Source: Salinicola rhizosphaerae (GTDB lineage Bacteria; Pseudomonadota; Gammaproteobacteria; Pseudomonadales; Halomonadaceae). Taken from it: a stretch of DNA of 64,000 nucleotides. The first letter of the stretch is position 1; every line of letters starts with the position of its first letter. Both the position numbers and the translations under genes were made by a program. The notes under the pieces are model-generated. The model was not told the origin of the DNA. It saw only the letters and a program-made list of their open reading frames with translations, and made no database searches. The DNA lies in the NCBI RefSeq assembly GCF_014652715.1, contig NZ_BMZI01000002.1, positions 50,247 through 114,246 of the forward strand, written 5' to 3'. Of this stretch, positions 32,828-39,311 are shown one piece after another.

Positions 32828-32894
32828 AATTCCTCACCTCTAAAATGCGTTGACGATTCGATTTCGTGATGGCGCCGATAGCGCGTTTGAATGC

Positions 32895-32923
32895 TAGATG
32901 GGGTCTTGCCGGCGCCTTTCAAG
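32895..32923 (-). promoter_or_regulatory. sigma-32 heat-shock promoter of dnaK
   Basis: On the minus strand CTTGAAA (32917-32923), a 13-base spacer, then CCCCATCTA (32895-32903). Both boxes match the RpoH consensus CTTGAAA / CCCCATNTA exactly. Transcription would begin about 60 bases before the dnaK ATG. Confidence 0.85.
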
Positions 32924-32952
32924 TCCCGATGGCACCGGCATGCGCCCTCGCC

Positions 32953-33579
32953 TCAGCCGGCGGCCTTGCTGACCACGACCATCGCCGGCCGCACCAGACG
33001 ACCGTTGAGCGTGTAGCCCTTCTGCATCACATCCATCACCGTGTTCGGCTCGAGCTCCGGGTTGGGCACCATGGTCATCGCTTCATGGAACTGCGGGTCG
33101 AATGGCTCGCCCTGCGGGTCGATCGGTTCGACGCCGAACTTGCCCAGCACGTCGAGCTGCATCTTGAGCGTCATGGCTACCCCCTCGCGGTGGGTCTCTT
33201 CGACGTCCTGCATGCTCTCCAGCCCCTTCTCGAGACTGTCGACGACCGGCAGCAGCTCCTTGACGAACTTTTCGAGCGCGAATTTCTTCGCCTTGTCCGC
33301 ATCCTGTTCGGCACGGCGGCGCGCGTTCTGCGCCTCGGCGGCAGCACGCATGGATTGATCCTTGGCATCCGTGAGCGCTTGCTCGAGTTCCTCGACCTTG
33401 GCCGCCAGCACTTCGGCCTCCGGGTTGGCTTCACCCTCGGCCGTGTCGAGATCGTTTTCGATCTCCTCGGCGAACTCTTCGATGGTGCCTTCGACCGGCG
33501 CTTCGACGGGCTGCGGCTCGACATCGCGCTGGGCGCGTTCGATCTCTTCGTCTACGGGCTTTTGCGGATCTCTGGCCAT
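32953..33579 (-). CDS. grpE: nucleotide exchange factor GrpE
   Basis: Dimeric exchange factor that releases ADP from DnaK. The 208 residues contain an acidic, disordered N-terminus (about 1-55), a long coiled coil ([28 protein letters not shown]) and the beta-domain ([40 protein letters not shown]). E. coli GrpE is 197. GGAGG lies upstream of the ATG. It is first in grpE-dnaK-dnaJ and carries its own sigma-32 promoter. Confidence 0.97.
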   Translation of the reverse strand: MARDPQKPVDEEIERAQRDVEPQPVEAPVEGTIEEFAEEIENDLDTAEGEANPEAEVLAAKVEELEQALTDAKDQSMRAAAEAQNARRRAEQDADKAKKFALEKFVKELLPVVDSLEKGLESMQDVEETHREGVAMTLKMQLDVLGKFGVEPIDPQGEPFDPQFHEAMTMVPNPELEPNTVMDVMQKGYTLNGRLVRPAMVVVSKAAG

Positions 33580-33636
33580 GTACCCCTCCTGGCAGCGTGT
33601 TCTGGCAACGGATCGGAAAGAAGCAAAGTCCCACGC

Positions 33637-33665
33637 TATATGGGGCCCGAGAATGCGATCTCAAG
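33637..33665 (-). promoter_or_regulatory. sigma-32 heat-shock promoter of grpE
   Basis: On the minus strand CTTGAGA (33659-33665), a 13-base spacer, then CCCCATATA (33637-33645). The -10 is exact and the -35 differs in one base. The geometry is identical to the dnaK promoter. It is divergent from the recN promoter. Confidence 0.82.
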
Positions 33666-33704
33666 CACCCGGTCGCCAAACCTGTTCCCGGACCCGGCAA
33701 TTCA

Positions 33705-33740
33705 TTGAAGGGGATCATCGACTACTGTATAAACAACCAG
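33705..33740 (+). promoter_or_regulatory. recN promoter with overlapping LexA (SOS) box
   Basis: TTGAAG (33705-33710), a 17-base spacer and TATAAA (33728-33733) form a good sigma-70 promoter. The -10 lies inside CTGTATAAACAACCAG (33725-33740), one mismatch from the gammaproteobacterial LexA consensus CTGT-N8-ACAG. A LexA-bound box here would block RNA polymerase, making recN SOS-inducible as in E. coli. Confidence 0.82.
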
Positions 33741-33805
33741 ACCGCCATCGGCGGATTTCCGGTCACCCTTCACCGGCCGGCCGCCATCGACGCTCGGGAG
33801 GCAGC

Positions 33806-35479
33806 ATGCTGATTCAGCTCGCGATCCGTGATTTCGCCATCGTCGACACCCTCGACCTGGAGTTCCATTCCGGCATGACCGCCATCACCGGCGAGACCGG
33901 CGCCGGTAAATCGATACTGCTTGGCGCGCTGGGGCTCTGCCTGGGTGAACGCGCCGATGCGGGTGGCGTGCGCCATGGCGCCGAGCGCGCCGACCTGAGC
34001 GCTCGCTTCGATATCACCGAGCGAGCCGACGCGCGGGCATGGCTCGCCGCGCGCGAACTTCCCGTCGATGACTGCCTGCTGCGCCGCGTCGTCACCGCGA
34101 GCGGCCGTTCCAAGGCGTGGATCAACGGTCAACCCGCCACGGTCACCGACCTGCGCGAGCTCGGCGAACATCTCATCGATGTCCACAGTCAGCACGCCCA
34201 CCAGGCACTCTTGAACGAAGAGACACACCGACGCCTGCTTGACGACGCTGCCGGGCACCAGGCCGCCGTGATCCAGCTGGCCGCCCTGTATAAAGAGTGG
34301 CACGCACTGCGCCGCCAGTATCGCGAGCGCAGCGAGAACGATGAAGAGCGCCAGGCCAAGCGTCAGCTTCTGCGCTATCAGGTCGAGGAGCTCGATCAGC
34401 TCGACCTGCACGCCGACGAGCTGGCCCAGCTGGAACAGGAGCAGGAAACGCTCGCCCACCTCGAGGAGACGCTACGCGAGGCGCAGTTCGCTGCCGACAG
34501 CTGCGATCACGATGAAGGTGGTGCGCTGACGCTGCTGCAACAGGCCACGCAGCGGCTCTCCAAGGTACCGGGCAGCGATCGCGGCGGGCTCTCGGAGGCG
34601 CTGGGCATGCTCAACGACGCCCAGATCCAGATCGAAGAAGCCGCCCGCGAGCTGCACCACTTCGTCGAGTCGACAGAGATGGACCCGCAGCGCCTGGCAT
34701 GGGTCGAGGATCGTCTGGGGGAGATTCACCGCATCGCGCGCAAGCATCACGTCATGCCGGAAGAGCTGACCGAGCTTCACCAGCGTCTCGCTGCCGACCT
34801 CGCCGTCCTCGAGAATGGCGACGACGACCTCGAAACCCTGCGCGGGAAGCTCGAGGAGCTGCGCCAGCAATACCGAGAAGCGGCAAGAAAGATCAGCGAG
34901 ACACGCCAACGCACCGCCAAGCGATTCGCCAGGCAGGTGCAGGATCAGCTGGCGTTTCTCGGCATGGAAAAAGCGAGCTTTGCGGTCGATGTCTCGCCGC
35001 TGGAAAACCCGCAGCCTCACGGCCTCGACCGAGTCAGCCTGCAGATGAGCGCCAACCCCGGCCAGCCTGCAAGACCGCTTGCCAAGGTCGCCTCCGGCGG
35101 CGAACTCTCTCGCGTCAGCCTGGCGATCCAGGTCGTGGCAGCGAGCCACAGCACGCTGGCAACGCTGGTTTTCGACGAAGTCGACGTCGGCATCTCCGGC
35201 GCCACGGCCGAGATCGTCGGCCAGCTGCTGCGCCGCCTCGGCGGTCAGGCTCAGGTGATGACGGTCACCCATCTGCCGCAGGTCGCGGCGCAGGCACACC
35301 AGCACCTGCACATCGAGAAACGTTCCAACGACCGCGCCACGCGTACGCAGATGTCCCAGCTCGACGAGGCCGGCCGCGTGCGCGAGCTGGCTCGCATGCT
35401 GGGTGGGGTCAAGCTATCGGACCGGACACTGGCGCACGCTCGCGAAATGCTCGACGCCAGTCAGAGTGCGGCACACTGA
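33806..35479 (+). CDS. recN: DNA repair protein RecN
   Basis: SMC-like ATPase acting in double-strand break repair. From the ATG at 33806 (GGGAGG upstream) it is 557 residues (E. coli 553): N-terminal half-ATPase with Walker A GETGAGKS (about 30-37), a central coiled coil (about 155-370), then the signature ASGGELSRVSLAIQ and Walker B LVFDEVDVGISG. It is divergent from grpE and followed by a repeat-rich spacer and a terminator. Confidence 0.97.
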   Translation: MLIQLAIRDFAIVDTLDLEFHSGMTAITGETGAGKSILLGALGLCLGERADAGGVRHGAERADLSARFDITERADARAWLAARELPVDDCLLRRVVTASGRSKAWINGQPATVTDLRELGEHLIDVHSQHAHQALLNEETHRRLLDDAAGHQAAVIQLAALYKEWHALRRQYRERSENDEERQAKRQLLRYQVEELDQLDLHADELAQLEQEQETLAHLEETLREAQFAADSCDHDEGGALTLLQQATQRLSKVPGSDRGGLSEALGMLNDAQIQIEEAARELHHFVESTEMDPQRLAWVEDRLGEIHRIARKHHVMPEELTELHQRLAADLAVLENGDDDLETLRGKLEELRQQYREAARKISETRQRTAKRFARQVQDQLAFLGMEKASFAVDVSPLENPQPHGLDRVSLQMSANPGQPARPLAKVASGGELSRVSLAIQVVAASHSTLATLVFDEVDVGISGATAEIVGQLLRRLGGQAQVMTVTHLPQVAAQAHQHLHIEKRSNDRATRTQMSQLDEAGRVRELARMLGGVKLSDRTLAHAREMLDASQSAAH

Positions 35480-35518
35480 TTGGCAAGACCGTGCATCCGA
35501 CGGCGATGCCTTACGAGC

Positions 35519-35582
35519 ACGGCGCCCCTCAACCATGACGCCCCTCGACAATGGCGCCCCTCTACCCTGGCGTCACCCTGGC
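35519..35582 (+). repeat. degenerate 16-bp tandem repeat after recN
   Basis: Head-to-tail 16-mers: ACGGCGCCCCTCAACC, ATGACGCCCCTCGACA, ATGGCGCCCCTCTACC and a decayed fourth copy (35567-35582), with further GACGCCCC fragments to about 35614. It lies between the recN stop and its terminator and codes for nothing recognisable. Confidence 0.6.
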
Positions 35583-35624
35583 GTCCCAGAGCCGACGCCC
35601 CAGAACCGACGCCGCTGAAACGAC

Positions 35625-35652
35625 GAACGCCGACCTCGAAAGGTCGGCGTTC
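35625..35652 (+). terminator. terminator between recN and fur
   Basis: GAACGCCGACCT and AGGTCGGCGTTC form a 12-bp perfect stem with loop CGAA, followed by TATTGTTC. It ends recN and may also serve convergent fur. Confidence 0.8.
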
Positions 35653-35711
35653 TATTGTTCGGGGACTGCGATTGTGCTGCCGCCGCTCTCGGCAAGTGCC
35701 GTCGGGAACGG

Positions 35712-36161
35712 TTACTTCTTTACGCCATCCTGACGTGTCGCCTTGGAGCCGCGCGGGCGAACGTAGAGCACCAACGCGTGTTCGACGAGCTCGTAGCCGT
35801 GCTCTTCGACGATCTCGCGCTGACGCCGTTCGATCTCTTCATCGAAGAACTCAACGATTTCGCCGGATTCCAGATCGACCATATGGTCGTGGTGCTCTTC
35901 CTGCGACATCTCGAAAACGGCGTGACCGCCGTCGAAATTGTGCCGCACCACCAGACCAGCGGCCTCGAACTGAGTCAAAACACGGTATACCGTGGCTAAT
36001 CCGACGTCTTCTCCCGATTCCAGCAGTGCCTTATAGACGTCCTCGGCGCTCATGTGGAGCTCTTCTTCCATCCGAGTCGCTTCGAGGATCTGCAGAATCT
36101 TGACACGTGGCAGAGTGACCTTCAGCCCCGCCTTGCGCAATTCTTGGTTTTCGTCGGCCAT
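35712..36161 (-). CDS. fur: ferric uptake regulator Fur
   Basis: Iron-sensing repressor of siderophore and iron-uptake genes. The 149-residue protein has an N-terminal winged helix (LRKAGLKVTLPRVKILQIL; GLATVYRVLTQFEAAGLV) and the metal-binding HHDHMVDLESGEIVEF region. The CxxC pair of E. coli Fur is absent and there are no cysteines at all, as in Pseudomonas Fur. I start at the ATG at 36161 (MADENQELRKAG). It is divergent from bamE with 72 bp between starts, a widespread pairing. Confidence 0.96.
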   Translation of the reverse strand: MADENQELRKAGLKVTLPRVKILQILEATRMEEELHMSAEDVYKALLESGEDVGLATVYRVLTQFEAAGLVVRHNFDGGHAVFEMSQEEHHDHMVDLESGEIVEFFDEEIERRQREIVEEHGYELVEHALVLYVRPRGSKATRQDGVKK

Positions 36162-36233
36162 GGTCGCTCTTCGCAGTAGCGTCTCGTGTCGGGTATGATC
36201 AATCCACGCAACGATAGTGAAAGACGGACTCAA

Positions 36234-36656
36234 ATGCAAAACCTGATCAGAACGGTCGTACTCCTCTCCGCAGCCACTCTCATCACCGGTTGCAGCTACT
36301 TTGGCGTCTACAAAAGAGACATCCCCCAAGGCAATCTCATTACCCAGGAAATGGTCTCCCAGCTGCACACCGGCATGAGCAAGGCTCAGGTCGCACAGAT
36401 CATGGGAACGCCACTGCTCGAGGCACCTTTCTCTGCCGATCAGTGGGATTACGTGTTCTATCTCGACGAAGCCTACGGCGATACGGTCGAAAAGCGTCTG
36501 ACGCTGACCTTCCAGAACGACCAGGTCGTCGATATCGCCAAATCCGGCGACATGGACTCCAACGTCGAGCTCAACCAGGACAGCGGGCCCGGACCGGCCG
36601 TGGAAGGCGCTGGCGAGGGCACTGCCACGCCGCGAATCGGCCCCAGCGGCATCTGA
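36234..36656 (+). CDS. bamE: outer membrane protein assembly factor BamE (OmlA)
   Basis: Outer-membrane lipoprotein of the BAM complex. From the ATG at 36234 it is 140 residues with lipobox L-I-T-G-C (Cys20). It then has the BamE core KRDIPQGNLITQEMVSQLHTGMSKAQVAQIMGTP and a WDYVFYL segment. An acidic, Gly/Pro-rich tail of about 30 residues extends beyond E. coli BamE (113). A TATGAT -10 (36194-36199) is close upstream; no good -35 is seen. Confidence 0.95.
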   Translation: MQNLIRTVVLLSAATLITGCSYFGVYKRDIPQGNLITQEMVSQLHTGMSKAQVAQIMGTPLLEAPFSADQWDYVFYLDEAYGDTVEKRLTLTFQNDQVVDIAKSGDMDSNVELNQDSGPGPAVEGAGEGTATPRIGPSGI

Positions 36657-36710
36657 CCCGTAGACCAGGTCGCCCGTCGCGAGGCCACCGATCGCGCAGC
36701 CGTGGATCGC

Positions 36711-37016
36711 CTAGTCTGAGGTCCGCGCGGCGCGATCACGCCGCGCCTGCTTAGGATCGATCTCCAGCGGGCGATAGACCTCGACGCGATCGCCGGGGCT
36801 CAGCTCATGACGTGCCGGGTCGCGCAGTCGGGCGCCGAAGATCCCGATCGGCAAGCGCTCGATCGCTGTCGCATCCCAGGCGGGCACGCGTGCCGGCAGG
36901 TCGGCGGCAATGACCGCTTCTTTCGCGGTCATGCCTGGTGTCAGCGCGACGTCGACGATGACCTGCCGCGTCGGCGTCGCGAACGCCACCTCGACGAAAG
37001 GCGTCGTCACGCTCAA
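36711..37016 (-). CDS. rnfH: RnfH family protein (RatB)
   Basis: Small ubiquitin-like beta-grasp protein of 101 residues with the family pattern VEVAFATPTRQVIVDVALTPGMTAKEAV and IGIFGARLRDPARHELSPGDRVEVYRPLEIDPKQARR. It is cotranscribed with ratA (4-bp overlap). Its function is uncertain; despite the RatAB name, it is not established as an antitoxin. Convergent with bamE. Confidence 0.92.
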   Translation of the reverse strand: MSVTTPFVEVAFATPTRQVIVDVALTPGMTAKEAVIAADLPARVPAWDATAIERLPIGIFGARLRDPARHELSPGDRVEVYRPLEIDPKQARRDRAARTSD

Positions 37017-37447
37017 TGGCCGTAGAGCTGGTCGGCGCGCCGCGTGAAGGCGTCGACCAGTTGCCCGGCCACCTGCTGAAACAGCCGGCCGAATGCCATG
37101 CCGAGCAGGCGATTGCTGAATTCGAACTCCATCTCCAGCTCGATCTTGCAGGCCTCCTCGCCCATGCGCCGGAAATGCCAGCGCCCTCTCAGTCGTTTGA
37201 ACGGGCCATCGACGAGCGACAGATCGATGCGCTCGGGATGCTCCAGATCGTTGCGCGTGGTCACGCTCTGCTCGACGCCACCCTTGGCCAGCGTCATCTT
37301 GCCGATCAGATAGTCATCGCCCCGCTCGACCACGTTGGCACGTCGGCAGCCCGGCAGGAATTCAGGGTAACGTTCGAAATCATTGACCAGCTCGAACATC
37401 TGCTCCGGGGTATGCCGAACGAATGCGGATCGGTTCACGCTTGGCAT
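37013..37447 (-). CDS. ratA: START/coenzyme Q-binding domain protein RatA
   Basis: A 144-residue SRPBCC-fold protein (VRHTPEQMFELVNDFERYPEFLPGCRRANV; LVDGPFKRLRGRWHF; FEFSNRLLGMAFGRLFQQVAGQLVDAF). Related proteins are the yeast Coq10 group (ubiquinone binding) and E. coli RatA, reported to interfere with 70S formation. I use the ATG at 37447 (GGAGAG upstream). It pairs with rnfH and is divergent from smpB, the conserved arrangement in gammaproteobacteria. Confidence 0.93.
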   Translation of the reverse strand: MPSVNRSAFVRHTPEQMFELVNDFERYPEFLPGCRRANVVERGDDYLIGKMTLAKGGVEQSVTTRNDLEHPERIDLSLVDGPFKRLRGRWHFRRMGEEACKIELEMEFEFSNRLLGMAFGRLFQQVAGQLVDAFTRRADQLYGH

Positions 37448-37593
37448 GGGTCTCTCCACTGATTTATCGCCCCGATGCGCGTATCATGGGCTGCGTTTCT
37501 CGAATGCTTGAATGATATCACGCCAGCCCCCACGTCTGCGGGACAGCGGAGTTCACCATCGTCAAGCCGAGGCCACTGCCGTGAAGAGGTTGC

Positions 37594-38073
37594 ATGGGTA
37601 AGAAGAAGACCAACGCGCCAGGCGACAACACGATTGCCCAGAACAAGAAGGCTCGCTTCGAGTATCACATCGACGAGACCTTCGAGGCGGGCCTGTCGCT
37701 GGCCGGCTGGGAAGTCAAGAGCCTGCGCGCAGGCAAGGCGCAGCTGACCGACACCTACATTCTCGTCAAGAACGGCGAGGCGTGGTTGCTCGGCAGTCAT
37801 ATCATGCCGCTCAATACGGCCAGCACCCACGTCCTCGCGGACCCGACGCGGACGCGCAAGCTGCTGCTGCATCGCAAGGAGATTGCGAGGATATTCTCCC
37901 GAACGCAGGAGAAGGGACACACCTGTGTCCCGCTCAAGCTCTACTGGAAGAAGAACATGGTGAAGTGCGAGCTGGCGCTGGTGCGCGGCAAGCAGCTGCA
38001 CGACAAGCGCGCCACGCAGAAAGAGCGCGACTGGAACCGCGAGAAAGCTCGCGTCATGCGCGATCACGCCTGA
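37594..38073 (+). CDS. smpB: SsrA-binding protein SmpB
   Basis: RNA-binding partner of tmRNA in trans-translation rescue of stalled ribosomes. The 159 residues (E. coli 160) show [35 protein letters not shown] and the C-terminal basic helix [25 protein letters not shown] that enters the mRNA channel. GAAGAGG precedes the ATG. Its RNA partner ssrA lies 84 bp downstream. Confidence 0.98.
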   Translation: MGKKKTNAPGDNTIAQNKKARFEYHIDETFEAGLSLAGWEVKSLRAGKAQLTDTYILVKNGEAWLLGSHIMPLNTASTHVLADPTRTRKLLLHRKEIARIFSRTQEKGHTCVPLKLYWKKNMVKCELALVRGKQLHDKRATQKERDWNREKARVMRDHA

Positions 38074-38157
38074 ACCGGCGTAGCTGTCGCAAAGGTTTGA
38101 TCTTGCGGTTGATATGGCGTGAGAGCGCCACCACCTGATAGAATGATGACGCGTTAC

Positions 38158-38537
38158 GGGGGCGACATGGCTTCGACGCCGATGACAATCCCTGAGGTGC
38201 ATGCCGAGAGCGTAACGTATCTCGTAAATCCAACGTTACAATTGAATAGTCGCAAACGACGAAAACTACGCTCAGGGCGCACTGGCAGCGTAAAAACTGC
38301 TAGCTGTTAGCCTGGCCTCAAAGCGATGTGCCCATTCATCGTGGCGAGGAGATGAGCTCAGATTGATGGGACCGCGGATGTCAGCGCTCTCCTGACATTC
38401 GTTAAACCTTAGAGAGATCGCGAGATGCTATCCTGCCCGTCGGAGAGCATTGAGTTAAATCAAAAGACGGAACTAAGCATGTAGAGCCGATGGGCGAGTG
38501 TCGGCGGACGGGGGTTCAATTCCCCCCGCCTCCACCA
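38158..38537 (+). ncRNA. ssrA: tmRNA (SsrA)
   Basis: A 380-nt tmRNA. The 5' GGGGGCG pairs with the 3' CGCCTCC before encoded ACCA, and the T-arm is GGGGGTTCAATTCCCCC. The tag frame starts at GCA (38252) and ends at TAA (38291-38293), encoding A-N-D-E-N-Y-A-Q-G-A-L-A-A; with the alanine carried by tmRNA the tag is AANDENYAQGALAA. Compared with E. coli (AANDENYALAA) it has extra residues Q-G-A. A TAGAAT -10-like box lies at 38139-38144. Confidence 0.97.
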
Positions 38538-38544
38538 AACACCG

Positions 38545-38587
38545 AAACGAGAAGGGCCCCGATCACTGATCGGGGCCCTTCTCGTTT
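38545..38587. terminator. strong bidirectional terminator after ssrA
   Basis: AAACGAGAAGGGCCCCGATC pairs perfectly with its complement (to 38587) around a short ACT loop. The A-rich and T-rich flanks allow it to end ssrA and the convergent small gene at 38614-38802. Confidence 0.9.
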
Positions 38588-38613
38588 GCCTATGGCGTCG
38601 GGCCTTCCCGAGC

Positions 38614-38802
38614 TCAGAGGCCGGGGCGAGCAGGCACCTTCTGGTGCACGGCGGACATGGCGCGCTCCAGATCGTCGCTCTTGCATTTGAATGCCGCGCA
38701 GTCGGCGCAGCGAACATCCTGAACGTCATCTGCCAGCGTCGGCAGCATGAACTGATCACTGCCGCAGACGTTGCAGCTGAGATCGAGTGTCACCTTGAGC
38801 AT
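38614..38802 (-). CDS. small zinc-ribbon protein, hypothetical
   Basis: A 62-residue protein with four regularly placed cysteines: CNVC near residues 10-13 and CADC...C near 32-39, a likely zinc ribbon. It starts MLKVTLDLSCNVCGSDQF. The ribosome site is weak (AGGGAAT). The Cys pattern and position before a terminator support a real gene; function unknown. A second small zinc-ribbon gene lies 110 bp upstream on the same strand. Confidence 0.65.
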   Translation of the reverse strand: MLKVTLDLSCNVCGSDQFMLPTLADDVQDVRCADCAAFKCKSDDLERAMSAVHQKVPARPGL

Positions 38803-38911
38803 GTCGAAACAATTCCCTGAGTCGATAACCGGCAGCGCTCGAGGACCGAGGCCGCCTAGCGTTGGTTTTGGTTTTGGTATGGTCGTGATGCTGTGCCTGC
38901 CGGGCGCAAGG

Positions 38912-39115
38912 TCACGCCGGCGTCATCACCCGCAGAAGGGCGTGAGAACGCAGGCAAGACTGAACGAATAGCGAAGGGGACTCGCGTTCGGAAAGCGCCT
39001 GACGGGTGGCGAGAAATTCACCACAGATCTGGCAGTCGATCGCTTCCGGTGACGAGAGGGCCTCGGCTGACGCGGTCTGATGGCCACCGCAGCGCGGGCA
39101 TTCGATGTGATGCAT
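38912..39115 (-). CDS. small zinc-ribbon protein, hypothetical
   Basis: A 67-residue protein starting MHHIECPRCGGHQTASAE with CPRC and CQIC knuckles, a likely zinc ribbon in the first 32 residues. The C-terminal half (LSERESPSLFVQSCLRSHALLRVMTPA) has no recognisable feature. AAGGAGG lies upstream of the ATG, the strongest ribosome site in this neighbourhood, which supports expression. Function unknown. The 196 bp between it and the TPR-SGNH gene hold no other gene I can see. Confidence 0.68.
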   Translation of the reverse strand: MHHIECPRCGGHQTASAEALSSPEAIDCQICGEFLATRQALSERESPSLFVQSCLRSHALLRVMTPA

Positions 39116-39311
39116 GAGACTCCCTCCTTGGCTTCTCGAGTGGCATCGGTCCTGATCGTCGCGCGCCTACCTTGGCAGACTTTGTCACCGCCGACAAACA
39201 CCTTGTAACTCGCCACTGACAGGGAGGATGTCGATAAGCGCCGCCCGCGGTCACCGGCCTTGCCTCGACCTGACGACCGCCATCGCGCTAATGACGAGAG
39301 TCTCGTGCTGC

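Noticed and set aside
30812-32869. 685-codon open frame opposite dnaK
   Set aside because: Antisense shadow of dnaK; overlaps its promoter and terminator region and has no homology features.
35480-35624. Short plus-strand frames after recN
   Set aside because: They are made of the tandem repeat and have no ribosome site or conserved residues.
36711-37447. rnfH-ratA as an active toxin-antitoxin pair
   Set aside because: The order is core genome in gammaproteobacteria and RnfH is not established as an antitoxin; annotated as conserved genes instead.
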